A stretch of 38,803 nucleotides of DNA, from contig CAKOQD010000010.1 in the NCBI GenBank assembly GCA_934101185.1, forward strand, positions 1-38,803, given 5' to 3'. Within the stretch, counting starts at the first letter, position 1. Each line of letters begins with the position of its first letter. Made by a program: the position numbers and the translations under genes. Under the pieces are notes generated by a model. The model searched no databases. It worked only from the letters and a program-made list of their open reading frames with translations, and had not been told where the DNA came from. The stretch is from an uncultured Bacilli bacterium (GTDB lineage Bacteria; Bacillota_I; Bacilli_A; RF39; UBA660). This document shows positions 1 to 8,129 of the stretch, piece by piece.

Positions 1-917
1 GTACTACTTTCAAACTTTATTTGTATTTCTTCTGGTGTATTTGTATTAAGATAAGTATATGTATATCTTGGTATCCATACCCACATTGTATTAATATCAC
101 TCATTGGTATTGTAGTTCCTGCACTTGCTTTTAAATATGTATCTCTATTTGTACTTGTAACTGTTACTGCATTAGCCCACATCTTATTATCATAATCGTA
201 CCATTGATTATTTTTATCTGCATTATTACTATCAGCTTTCTTCCAACTATCACTAGCACTATCATAATAAACTGGTATCATATTACTTGTTAAAGATGGC
301 TCGTTTGCACCACTTTTATCCAAATTATTTATTACTATTTCACTGAAGTATTGATTTGCTTCAAGTTTTAGTTTTAAAAATATTTGTTGTTCTGATATTT
401 CATCTAGGTTAGCAGATTCATCTATCCATAATCTTAGTTTATATGTATCTTTTTTACCAGATTTTAATTCTTTTTCGTTTAATAGTTCATTTAATTCTGA
501 TAGAGTTAGTGGTCCAATTTCTTTACCATTTATTTCTAATCCAAGTTTTATTAGACTTTTATCTAATAATGTTCCTGTATATGATGCTTTACTTGTTTCA
601 TCATCTATTATTAAGACTTTATATTTTGCATTAGCACTTCCAGAGTTTTCTACAGTGAATGTGTATACTTCTTCTTGGAGTAATCCCTCAACATCAGACA
701 TTGAACTAAGTCCTAAATCAATACCTGTTGATGGCTCTTTCATTATTACTTCTAGATTACCTAATTTTACTACTTGTTCATTTGTATCAGTAAATGTTCC
801 TGAAAATATTGCAAATGATTGACCGGTTATAATTAGGCAAAGAGCAATAAATCCCAATATAAATGATATTAAACCTAGTTTTATATTAGTATTTAAATTC
901 TTAAATTTATCAAACAT
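1..917 (-). CDS. Membrane-anchored surface protein, 3' part cut off by the window edge
   Basis: The reading frame starts at the ATG at 915-917 behind a clear ribosome site (AAAGGATG) and stays open to base 1, giving about 305 residues. Residues 1-12 are basic and residues 13-35 form one hydrophobic segment, followed by a TasA/camelysin-like stretch (FSGTFTDTNEQ, then VYTFTVENSGSANAKYKV). The last visible part contains IPVYYD, WYDYDNKMWANAV and MWVWIPRYTY. I associate these signatures with large surface proteins of uncultured gut Bacilli; their function is not established. It is probably exported and membrane-anchored. In related proteins, as I remember them, the missing C-terminus often carries a lectin-like fold. 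Moderate confidence in the family, none in a function. Confidence 0.75.
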   Translation of the reverse strand, partial: MFDKFKNLNTNIKLGLISFILGFIALCLIITGQSFAIFSGTFTDTNEQVVKLGNLEVIMKEPSTGIDLGLSSMSDVEGLLQEEVYTFTVENSGSANAKYKVLIIDDETSKASYTGTLLDKSLIKLGLEINGKEIGPLTLSELNELLNEKELKSGKKDTYKLRLWIDESANLDEISEQQIFLKLKLEANQYFSEIVINNLDKSGANEPSLTSNMIPVYYDSASDSWKKADSNNADKNNQWYDYDNKMWANAVTVTSTNRDTYLKASAGTTIPMSDINTMWVWIPRYTYTYLNTNTPEEIQIKFESS

Positions 918-967
918 GTTATTCACATCCTTTTATAAAGAACATAGTTTATATTCTAACTATTAAA

Positions 968-996
968 ATAATAACACATTTTTATAATTTATACAA
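968..996 (-). promoter_or_regulatory. Promoter of the left-edge surface protein gene
   Basis: On the minus strand TTGTAT (991-996) is followed after 17 bp by TATTAT (968-973). The -35 box is weak and the -10 good. It lies about 50 bp upstream of the start codon in an otherwise empty interval. Confidence 0.45.
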
Positions 997-1006
997 TTTA
1001 TTATAT

Positions 1007-1034
1007 AAAAAAAATATCAAAATTAATTGATATT
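1007..1034 (-). terminator. Probable terminator after rpe
   Basis: A 7-bp inverted repeat (AATATCA / TGATATT) reads into an eight-T run on the minus strand. The stem is AT-rich and weak, but it is the only candidate between rpe and the next gene. The rest of 918-1148 holds nothing else I can identify. Confidence 0.45.
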
Positions 1035-1148
1035 CTTTATAAAACAGAAATAATATACTATTAAAATTAAATTATATATAAATTATATTTTATTTAGAAT
1101 GTGGTTGTTTATTATTAAATATACTAAATCTGCTTGTGTGATATTATA

Positions 1149-1772
1149 CTATAAATTTTTAATTTTATCAATATTTTTATAATCATTTAATATATAAGAT
1201 GCACTTACTACTATATCAACATTAGTTAATTTGTCAATGTTACTATCATTTACTCCCCCATCTATTTCTATTTTAGTAGAAAGGTTTCTTCTTATTATTT
1301 CTTTTTTTAATTCATTTACTTTTTCAATAGAATCTTCAATAAAAGTTTGTCCACTTTTACCAGGTTCTACACTCATTATTAAAACCATATTAATTTTATC
1401 TAAGTATTTATATATTTCTTTTACATCTGTATTAGGTGTTAATGATACACCAACTTTTAGACCAAATTCTTTTATTTTATCAATTACTTTATCTAAGTTT
1501 TTTATTTCATAATGGACTGTTACATAATCTATATTATATAAATAAATCTTTTCTATATATTTTAATGGGTCATTAACCATAAAATGAATATCATTTTTTT
1601 TAGTAGATAAATCTAAGTATGTAGTTAATTCTTTTATAGAAAGATTTTTATTATCTACAAACTTTCCATCCATTACATCAAAATGTATATAGTCAGTATT
1701 TGTTTTATTAAGTTCTAAAATAGTTTTTTTATAATCTTTATCACTTAGAAATGATGTTGATACTTCTTTCAT
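1149..1772 (-). CDS. rpe: Ribulose-phosphate 3-epimerase
   Basis: Interconverts ribulose 5-phosphate and xylulose 5-phosphate in the cytosolic pentose phosphate pathway. The 207-residue protein is slightly shorter than the usual 215-225. The expected metal and catalytic residues are present: His30 and Asp32 in HFDVMDG, His63 in HFMV, His87 in VHYE and Asp171 in DGGV. The flexible-loop region reads MSVEPGKSGQ, as in other Rpe. The second phosphate-binding loop is degenerate (VVSASYI instead of a Gly-Ser motif), so it is a divergent member. It is the last gene of the rlmN-prpC-prkC-rsgA-rpe run, and its ribosome site (GAGGTAG) overlaps the rsgA stop. Confidence 0.88.
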   Translation of the reverse strand: MKEVSTSFLSDKDYKKTILELNKTNTDYIHFDVMDGKFVDNKNLSIKELTTYLDLSTKKNDIHFMVNDPLKYIEKIYLYNIDYVTVHYEIKNLDKVIDKIKEFGLKVGVSLTPNTDVKEIYKYLDKINMVLIMSVEPGKSGQTFIEDSIEKVNELKKEIIRRNLSTKIEIDGGVNDSNIDKLTNVDIVVSASYILNDYKNIDKIKNL

Positions 1773-1774
1773 AG

Positions 1775-2593
1775 CTACCTCTTTTCTATAAACTTTTTAT
1801 AATTATCATATCTTGATTTTAATATGTTTTTGTTATTTTTTATTACACATTCTTTCTCATTAATGTGCATGCAATCTTTATAAGGACAATTATAACTATT
1901 AAATTCTATGAATGAATCTCTTATTTGTTTATCAGTATAACTACTTAAGTCAATAGCAGAAAATCCCGGAGTATCTAATACTTTACCACCAAATAGTTGT
2001 ACAAGAGTTACATATCTAGTTGTATGTTTACCTCTTCCTAAAGCATCAGATATTTCATTTGTTTCAAAATTTAGACTCTTATCTAATTTATTCATAAGAG
2101 AAGACTTCCCTGCGCCTGTTTGACCAGTAAAGACAGTTGTTTTGTTTTTGAATAGTCTTTTTATTTTAAATAAATTTGTATTATATACTACTTTATATCC
2201 AATATGTTTGTAATATTTTATTACTTTTTTTATTTCTTTTAATTCTTTGTTATTTAGTAAATCTTTTTTTGTTAAACATATTACTGGCTCTATATTATTT
2301 ATATGGCATATTACAAGTAGTTTATCTAATAAGTTAGTAGAAAAATCCGGTTTTTTTAAACTAGTTACAATAAATGCTTGATCTATATTAGCAACACTTG
2401 GTCTTAATAGATTATTTTTTCTAGGTAATATATTCAATATATAATTATTATCTATATCGAATAAAACATAATCCCCAACTTGGAGAGTTATGTTCTCATT
2501 CTTAAACTTACCTCTTGCTTTACACACATATTCTTTATCATTATGTAATACAAAGTAATCATTACTTATTATTTTTATAATTTGTCCTTGCAT
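1775..2593 (-). CDS. rsgA: Ribosome small-subunit-dependent GTPase A
   Basis: Circularly permuted GTPase that checks late 30S subunit maturation. In 272 residues it has an N-terminal OB-like domain, then G4 (TKKD, 108-111), the P-loop GQTGAGKSS (157-165), the switch segment GRGKHTT (186-192) and G3 DTPG (207-210), in the permuted order typical of RsgA. The C-terminal zinc knuckle is complete (Cys236, Cys241, His243, Cys249). The start follows AAGGAGCAATT. It is followed 2 bp later by rpe and preceded by prkC, the usual Firmicutes order, in which the kinase has been reported to phosphorylate RsgA in other species. Confidence 0.95.
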   Translation of the reverse strand: MQGQIIKIISNDYFVLHNDKEYVCKARGKFKNENITLQVGDYVLFDIDNNYILNILPRKNNLLRPSVANIDQAFIVTSLKKPDFSTNLLDKLLVICHINNIEPVICLTKKDLLNNKELKEIKKVIKYYKHIGYKVVYNTNLFKIKRLFKNKTTVFTGQTGAGKSSLMNKLDKSLNFETNEISDALGRGKHTTRYVTLVQLFGGKVLDTPGFSAIDLSSYTDKQIRDSFIEFNSYNCPYKDCMHINEKECVIKNNKNILKSRYDNYKKFIEKR

Positions 2594-2602
2594 AATTGCT
2601 CC

Positions 2603-4360
2603 TTATTCTGTTTTTGTATCAGTTTTTGTATCTTCTTTTTTATTTTCTTCAGTTTTATTATCAGTTTTATTATCAGTACTTGGAGTATCTACTCTTTTTT
2701 TAGCAATAGTTATTTTAAGAGTGGCTCCTTTAGTAATAACTGTATCTTTAGCTCTACTTTGATCAATTATTGTACCTTCATCATAATCATTAGTTTCTTG
2801 ATATTCTTTCTTTAGAGTTATTCCTTTTTCTTTAGCCCATTTTTCAGTTTCTTCGACTGTCCAACCTTCTTTTACTATATCAGGATATTTTTCTAATACT
2901 CTAGGTATATAAAGAGTTATTTTATCATCTTCGGTTAATTCTTCTCCGGCTTTTACAGATTGATCTATTATTTCTTGTTCATCATATTTTTTATTATCAC
3001 TAACATCTTTTTCTTCAACAGTTACTGTTATACCAGATAGTTCTAATTTAGTTTTTACTTCGATATAGTTTTTACCGGTATAGTCTTCGACGACTACTTT
3101 AGAAGTACCACTTGATACTATAAGAGTTATTTTAGTACCCTCTTTTATAAACCTACCAATTGATGGACTAGTATTTATTACTTTACCTTCTTCAATGTCT
3201 TTTGATGGTTCTTGTTTTAAGTCAACATCCACTTCAAAACCTAAATCTTTTAATTTCTTTTCAGCTTCTTGAACTGTGTAATTAGAAACATCAGGTATTT
3301 TTATATCATCTGGTTCAGTAAGTTTTGGTAAAATGATAAATACAAATGCTAGTATTAGTAATAAAGCACCAAACACTATACCAAGTATTATTATCTTTTT
3401 ATTTTTCTTTTCTTCAGTTTCATCTTTTATTTGACTTACTAAACTATTGTCTATATCACTTGAATTAGTAACAACAGAATTATCTTCAAGTATACCTTCA
3501 TTATATTTTAGTTTTCTTACTGGTTCATTTAATCTATCTTTATCTAAACATGTAGCTAAATCCTCATGCATCTCATTAGCATTAGCATACCTATTCTTAG
3601 GATTTTTAGCAGTAGCAGTTTTTAATATATTTTCAATACTTTGAGGTATTTCAGGATATTCATCTCTTATATTTGGAAATGGTTCTTTCAAATGCTTTAA
3701 TGCTATTTCTACAGCATTATCACCACGAAATGGAAGAACTCCAGTAAGTAGTTCATACATCATTATACCAAGTGAATAAACATCACTTTTTAAAGTAGCA
3801 CCTTTTCCATTAGCTTGCTCTGGTGGAAAATAATGAACAGAACCCATCGCAGAGTTTGTTTGGGTAAGTTGTGTAGCATTAAGTGCCATAGCAATACCAA
3901 AGTCTGTTATTTTTATTTCTCCATCATCTTTTATTAATATGTTTTGTGGTTTTAAATCCCTATGAATAATTAAATTATCATGAGCAGCACCCATAGCACT
4001 AGTAATTTGTAACATAATGTCTACTACTTCATGCACAGTAAGCTTTTCTCTTTTCTTTAATAATTGTTTTAAGTTCTTACCAGGAACATATTCCATAACT
4101 ATATAATAATCGCCATCGTCTTCTCCTACTCCATAGATTTGTACTATGTTATGATGAGAAAGTGATGAAGCAGAAAGAGCCTCTCTTTGGAATCTCCTTA
4201 CAAATTTTTCATCAGTTGCAAGGTCTCCACGTAATACTTTTATTGCAACTTGTCTTTTTAATATATTATCAAAAGCAAGATAAACATTAGCCATCCCGCC
4301 TTCTCCGATTGTTTTTAATATCTCATATCTATCATCTACTAATTGTCCTTTTACTATCAT
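2603..4360 (-). CDS. prkC: PASTA-domain serine/threonine protein kinase
   Basis: Membrane-bound Hanks-type kinase that senses muropeptides or lipid II and controls wall growth and, in Bacillus, spore germination. Of 585 residues, the kinase domain (about 11-275) has the glycine loop GEGGMANVY (19-27), Lys41 in AIKVL, catalytic HRDLKPQN (133-140) and DFG (153-155). One transmembrane helix spans about 322-346. Three PASTA repeats follow (roughly 353-418, 420-490, 491-556), then a Lys/Asp/Thr-rich tail of about 30 residues. The start follows AAGGGTG. It is co-transcribed with the phosphatase prpC immediately upstream. The germination operon elsewhere in the window makes the spore link relevant, though that link is inference. 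Confidence 0.95.
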   Translation of the reverse strand: MIVKGQLVDDRYEILKTIGEGGMANVYLAFDNILKRQVAIKVLRGDLATDEKFVRRFQREALSASSLSHHNIVQIYGVGEDDGDYYIVMEYVPGKNLKQLLKKREKLTVHEVVDIMLQITSAMGAAHDNLIIHRDLKPQNILIKDDGEIKITDFGIAMALNATQLTQTNSAMGSVHYFPPEQANGKGATLKSDVYSLGIMMYELLTGVLPFRGDNAVEIALKHLKEPFPNIRDEYPEIPQSIENILKTATAKNPKNRYANANEMHEDLATCLDKDRLNEPVRKLKYNEGILEDNSVVTNSSDIDNSLVSQIKDETEEKKNKKIIILGIVFGALLLILAFVFIILPKLTEPDDIKIPDVSNYTVQEAEKKLKDLGFEVDVDLKQEPSKDIEEGKVINTSPSIGRFIKEGTKITLIVSSGTSKVVVEDYTGKNYIEVKTKLELSGITVTVEEKDVSDNKKYDEQEIIDQSVKAGEELTEDDKITLYIPRVLEKYPDIVKEGWTVEETEKWAKEKGITLKKEYQETNDYDEGTIIDQSRAKDTVITKGATLKITIAKKRVDTPSTDNKTDNKTEENKKEDTKTDTKTE

Positions 4361-4376
4361 TTTATCAACACCCTTC

Positions 4377-5102
4377 TTATCTTACCATATAAGCAACTGA
4401 TATATTATCATTGCCACCCCTGTTATTAGCTTTTTTAATTAATTTAATAACTTTTTCCTCAATTGAAAGATCTTCAAGCAAAACATGTTGTATTTGTTCT
4501 TCAGTAAGCATTGTAGTAAGTCCATCAGATGATAAAACTATTCCTTCAATTTCCATATTACAATCAAAGATATCTATTTCAACTGGATCATTTATTCCAA
4601 GCGCATTCATCAAAATATTCTTACGAGGATGATTCCTTGCTTCTTCTTTTGTAAGTTCTCCTGCACTAACAAGTAAATTTACTAAAGTATGATCATATGT
4701 TACTTTATGTAATTTATTATCTTTCATAACAAATCCTGATGAATCTCCAATATTACCAAATAATATATAATCATTTGTAACAATGCAAAGTACTAAAGTA
4801 GTACCCATTCCTTTACTTTCTTGGTGTTCATCTGTATATTTAAATATTAAACTATTTATTTCATTAACACTATTTCTTATCCATTCAACAGCATCTTGCT
4901 TAGTCATTTTAAAAAAACTTTCACTAAATCTTTTTCCTAAATAACTAATTGCTATTGATGATGCAACTTCTCCGGCAGAATGTCCACCCATTCCATCCGC
5001 AACAGCCATAAGAGTAGCATTATCACTATTTGTAAGAATAATCACACTATCTTCATTATGATCCCTTACCAAACCAGTATCAGTTAAATAAAATGTTTCC
5101 AT
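4377..5102 (-). CDS. prpC: PP2C-type serine/threonine phosphatase, partner of PrkC
   Basis: Metal-dependent phosphatase that reverses PrkC phosphorylation in the cytosol. The 241-residue protein carries the full PP2C motif set: RDHNEDS (13-19), ADGMGGHSAGE (35-45), GMGTTLV, GNIGDSSG, SSDGLTTML and the C-terminal GGNDNISV with its metal-binding Asp. It sits 16 bp before prkC and 1 bp after rlmN, so the three are almost certainly one transcript. Confidence 0.95.
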   Translation of the reverse strand: METFYLTDTGLVRDHNEDSVIILTNSDNATLMAVADGMGGHSAGEVASSIAISYLGKRFSESFFKMTKQDAVEWIRNSVNEINSLIFKYTDEHQESKGMGTTLVLCIVTNDYILFGNIGDSSGFVMKDNKLHKVTYDHTLVNLLVSAGELTKEEARNHPRKNILMNALGINDPVEIDIFDCNMEIEGIVLSSDGLTTMLTEEQIQHVLLEDLSIEEKVIKLIKKANNRGGNDNISVAYMVR

Positions 5103-5103
5103 T

Positions 5104-6123
5104 CTATTCCTCCTTTTTAGATCTTAATTGACCACATGCAGCAGAAATATTACTACCGAATTCTCTTCTTATAGTAACATTTATACCTTCCTTTTTTATT
5201 ATATCATAAAATTTCATAATTGTATCTTTTTTACTTCTTTTATATAAAATATTACTGTTTTCATTGTAAGGAATTAAATTAATATAACAATTTATTCCTT
5301 TGATTAGCCTACATAACTGTCTAGCATGTTCTTCTTTATCATTTATATCCTTTAGTAATATATATTCAAAAGTAACACGACGATTAGTACTTTTAACATA
5401 ATCCTTTACCGCCTTAATTAGTTCTTCAAGTGGATACCTTTTATTAATAGGCATCAAAAAGTTTCTTAACTCATCATCTGGAGCGTGCAAACTAATTGCT
5501 AGATTTACTTGATATGGAAGTTTACTAAACTCATATATTTTAGGTACTATTCCACATGTAGATACAGTAATATGACGAGACCCAATATTAAGTGCTTTAT
5601 GATGATTTACTATTTTAATAAATTTTACTAAATTATCAAAGTTATCAAATGGTTCACCAATACCCATGATTACTATATGAGTAATTTTTTCTTTAATTAA
5701 CTCTTCAATCATCATAATTTGAAGAATCATTTCATAAGCACTTAAATTACGTACCTTTTTTCTTCTTCCGCTTTCACAGAAACTACAACTCATATTACAT
5801 CCTACTTGACTAGATATACATAAACTAAGCCCATAGTTATGCCTCATTAATACACTTTCTATATGTTCTTTGTCATTTAGTTTAAATAAAAACTTAGAAA
5901 CATCTGTATCAATTTCTTGGCTTACTATCTCTAGTTTTTCTATAGAAAAAGACTCTTTAAGAAGCAAAATAAGATCTTTACTTAAATTAGTCATTTCATC
6001 ATATGATGATACCCTTTTATCATATAACCATTCAAATATTTGAGAAGCACGATATTTCTTTTGATTATTATCTATTAAAAAGTTTTCTAACTCTTCATAA
6101 GTTAAATTATATATATTTTCCAT
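5104..6123 (-). CDS. rlmN: Dual-specificity 23S rRNA/tRNA adenine-C2 methyltransferase
   Basis: Radical-SAM enzyme that methylates A2503 of 23S rRNA and A37 of tRNAs. It has 339 residues, normal for the family. The iron-sulfur cluster motif is CNMSCSFC (Cys109, Cys113, Cys116). The SAM-binding GEPFDN is present, and the catalytic C-terminal Cys330 lies in ACGQL. The ATG follows GAGGGG. It is the first gene of the five-gene run to rpe, and its promoter overlaps the terminator of rluB. Confidence 0.95.
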   Translation of the reverse strand: MENIYNLTYEELENFLIDNNQKKYRASQIFEWLYDKRVSSYDEMTNLSKDLILLLKESFSIEKLEIVSQEIDTDVSKFLFKLNDKEHIESVLMRHNYGLSLCISSQVGCNMSCSFCESGRRKKVRNLSAYEMILQIMMIEELIKEKITHIVIMGIGEPFDNFDNLVKFIKIVNHHKALNIGSRHITVSTCGIVPKIYEFSKLPYQVNLAISLHAPDDELRNFLMPINKRYPLEELIKAVKDYVKSTNRRVTFEYILLKDINDKEEHARQLCRLIKGINCYINLIPYNENSNILYKRSKKDTIMKFYDIIKKEGINVTIRREFGSNISAACGQLRSKKEE

Positions 6124-6140
6124 ATTTTCCCCTCAAAATA

Positions 6141-6169
6141 ATTATATAAAAAATAAGACACTAAATCAA
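6141..6169 (-). promoter_or_regulatory. Promoter of the rlmN-prpC-prkC-rsgA-rpe operon
   Basis: On the minus strand TTGATT (6164-6169), a 17-bp spacer and TATAAT (6141-6146). The -35 box is in the loop of the rluB terminator hairpin and its T-run forms the spacer. The start codon of rlmN is 18 bp downstream of the -10 box. Confidence 0.7.
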
Positions 6170-6180
6170 GTATCTTATTT
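6147..6180 (-). terminator. Terminator of rluB, overlapping its stop codon
   Basis: A 12-bp stem with one G-U pair (AAATAAGATACT / AGTGTCTTATTT on the minus strand) is followed by a T-run. The rluB TAA stop (6175-6177) lies in the 5' arm. Confidence 0.8.
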
Positions 6181-6897
6181 CCCATTTTTAGAAAGATTGT
6201 ACAGCCTTTTTACTTCTTTAGGCGTTAACATTCTATACTCCTTAGAAGACAATCCCTCAAGTGTTAAGAAAGCAATTTGTTCTCTTTTTAACTTTAATAC
6301 TTCATGATTAACAGCTTCAAACATCCTTTTAACTTGATGATTTCTTCCCTCATGAATTATTAACTCTACAATCGATGTATTTGTTTTCTTATCATATTTT
6401 TTTACTCTTACTTTAGCACGTGATGTTTTAACACCATCAATTAAAACCCCTTTAGTAAGTTGTTCTATTTCATTTTTAAAAAGTATTCCTTTTATTTTAG
6501 CAATATATAATTTATCAATCTTATTTTTAGGATGCATCATTAAATTAGCAAACTCTCCATCATTAGTAAGAAGCAAAATACCAGTAGTATCATAATCTAA
6601 TCTTCCAACAGGATATATTCTTAAAGTAGTATTAATTAAATCAGTAACTACTTTTCTTCCCTTATCATCTTCGGTTGATGAAACATATCCTCTTGGTTTA
6701 TTTAGTAAATAATATACTTTATTCTCTTTAGTAATATGAGTACCTTCGACTACTACATCATCATTTGTATCCACTTTATAACCCAACTCTGTAATAAGCT
6801 TACCATTTACTAATACTTTCCCATCTTTTATTAACTCTTCAGCCTTACGACGAGATATATAACCAGAGTTAGCTATTACTTTTTGCAATCTTTCCAT
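6175..6897 (-). CDS. rluB: Pseudouridine synthase, RsuA/RluB family
   Basis: Makes pseudouridine in rRNA; the Firmicutes enzyme at this position is assigned to 23S rRNA (RluB). It has 240 residues. An S4 RNA-binding domain occupies about 1-60 (MERLQKVIANSGYISRRKAE). The catalytic Asp101 is in PVGRLDYDTTGILLLTNDGE and a basic motif reads GRNHQVKRM. The gene starts 36 bp after the D,D-carboxypeptidase stop, the usual neighbourhood (dac-scpAB-rluB in many Firmicutes, here without scpAB). Confidence 0.9.
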   Translation of the reverse strand: MERLQKVIANSGYISRRKAEELIKDGKVLVNGKLITELGYKVDTNDDVVVEGTHITKENKVYYLLNKPRGYVSSTEDDKGRKVVTDLINTTLRIYPVGRLDYDTTGILLLTNDGEFANLMMHPKNKIDKLYIAKIKGILFKNEIEQLTKGVLIDGVKTSRAKVRVKKYDKKTNTSIVELIIHEGRNHQVKRMFEAVNHEVLKLKREQIAFLTLEGLSSKEYRMLTPKEVKRLYNLSKNGK

Positions 6898-6933
6898 AAA
6901 ATCACCAAGTTAATTATACATATTTTTCATCAA

Positions 6934-7977
6934 TTAGTCAAAAAGTTTTGAAAAGAAACTTTTAATCTTAGAAAATAAACTCACCTTTTCACTAGTTTTA
7001 TATATTTTTTCTTGATGTATTAAATCTTTATCTAAATATATTTTTATATCTTTATTATCATTATTTATATTAATAGTAAAGTTTATTTTATTTAATTCAT
7101 CATCACTAAGTGGATATATAAAATCATTTTTAATATATAGTTTATCTTCTTTATACTTAGAGTTAAAATCATCTTTATCTATTAGTTTTACATTTTTATA
7201 GTTATTAAATATCTCATTATATAAACTTATATGAGTATCATAATCATATTTATTATTAACCGATGCAATAACTACATTTAAATCATTATTACTAGCACTT
7301 GAAACCACTAATCTACCAGCATCTGGTGTGTACCCTGTCTTACATCCTGTTTGTTTATCATACATATTTATAAACTTACATCTATTATACCAATCATAAG
7401 TCTTATTAGTACTCTTAGTAACATAGTGATTGGTTTTAATTATTTCTTTAAATAAATCATTTTTATATGAGTAAGCATAAATGTAAGCAAGATCCTTCAT
7501 TGTTGAATAGTTTTTACTCTCATCATCTAACCCAGTAGGATTTTGATACACAGTATTTTTTAAACCTAGTAATTTAGCTTTCTCATTCATTAGTTTTATA
7601 AAGTTTAATTGTCCTCCGAGATGTTCTGCGATTGCGGTTGCAGAATCATTTCCACTTCTTAAAAGAAGTCCATATAAAAGATCAAGCATTAAAATACTTT
7701 CATTTGGTTCAATATATGTATTAGAACCATACATTTTAAGAATTTCACTATTTACTTTAACAACATCAGTAGGATTAGAGTTTTCTATTGCTACGATTGC
7801 AGTCATTATCTTTGTAGTTGATGCAATTAATCTTTTATCATCAGGATTTTTACTATAGAATTCTCTTTGTGATTCTATATCCATTGCATATAAAGATTTA
7901 GAGTCAATTGATACTGCATTAATACTAATAGGAATAAATAAAAAAATAAATAATATTAATAAAAATAATTTTTTCAA
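6934..7977 (-). CDS. D-alanyl-D-alanine carboxypeptidase (DacF/PBP5-like)
   Basis: Extracytoplasmic serine peptidase that trims the terminal D-Ala of peptidoglycan stem peptides. Counted from the most upstream possible start (7989), the triads are S57-TT-K60, S112-G-N114 and K217-T-G219. An N-terminal signal (KKLFLLILFIFLFIPISINA) is present. No ATG exists. The likely start is the TTG at 7975-7977 behind GGTGAT, giving about 347 residues; TTG at 7989 or GTG at 7986 are alternatives with no ribosome site. The C-terminal PBP5-associated domain is short and ends in a Lys/Phe-rich amphipathic tail that may hold it to the membrane. It is upstream of rluB. Confidence 0.9.
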   Translation of the reverse strand: MKKLFLLILFIFLFIPISINAVSIDSKSLYAMDIESQREFYSKNPDDKRLIASTTKIMTAIVAIENSNPTDVVKVNSEILKMYGSNTYIEPNESILMLDLLYGLLLRSGNDSATAIAEHLGGQLNFIKLMNEKAKLLGLKNTVYQNPTGLDDESKNYSTMKDLAYIYAYSYKNDLFKEIIKTNHYVTKSTNKTYDWYNRCKFINMYDKQTGCKTGYTPDAGRLVVSSASNNDLNVVIASVNNKYDYDTHISLYNEIFNNYKNVKLIDKDDFNSKYKEDKLYIKNDFIYPLSDDELNKINFTININNDNKDIKIYLDKDLIHQEKIYKTSEKVSLFSKIKSFFSKLFD

Positions 7978-8073
7978 AAGTATCACCAATTAATAATATG
8001 AAAAATATGAGTAAATATACTTTTAAGACACTCATCTTCTCATAAGAATTTTAAAGTATCTAAACTCAATTAA

Positions 8074-8114
8074 AAATAAAAAACCATCACCAAATTTCAA
8101 TTTGATAATGGTTT
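8074..8114 (-). terminator. Strong terminator after the VirD4-like gene
   Basis: Sixteen paired positions (8081-8096 with 8099-8114, two of them G-U on the minus strand) are followed by TTTATTTTT. The stop codon of the preceding gene is 15 bp upstream. Confidence 0.85.
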
Positions 8115-8129
8115 AAACAAGCATATTTA

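Noticed and set aside
443..634. Plus-strand open frame rich in Leu/Ile/Phe
   Set aside because: It is the antisense of the left-edge surface gene, has no ribosome site and low-complexity composition.
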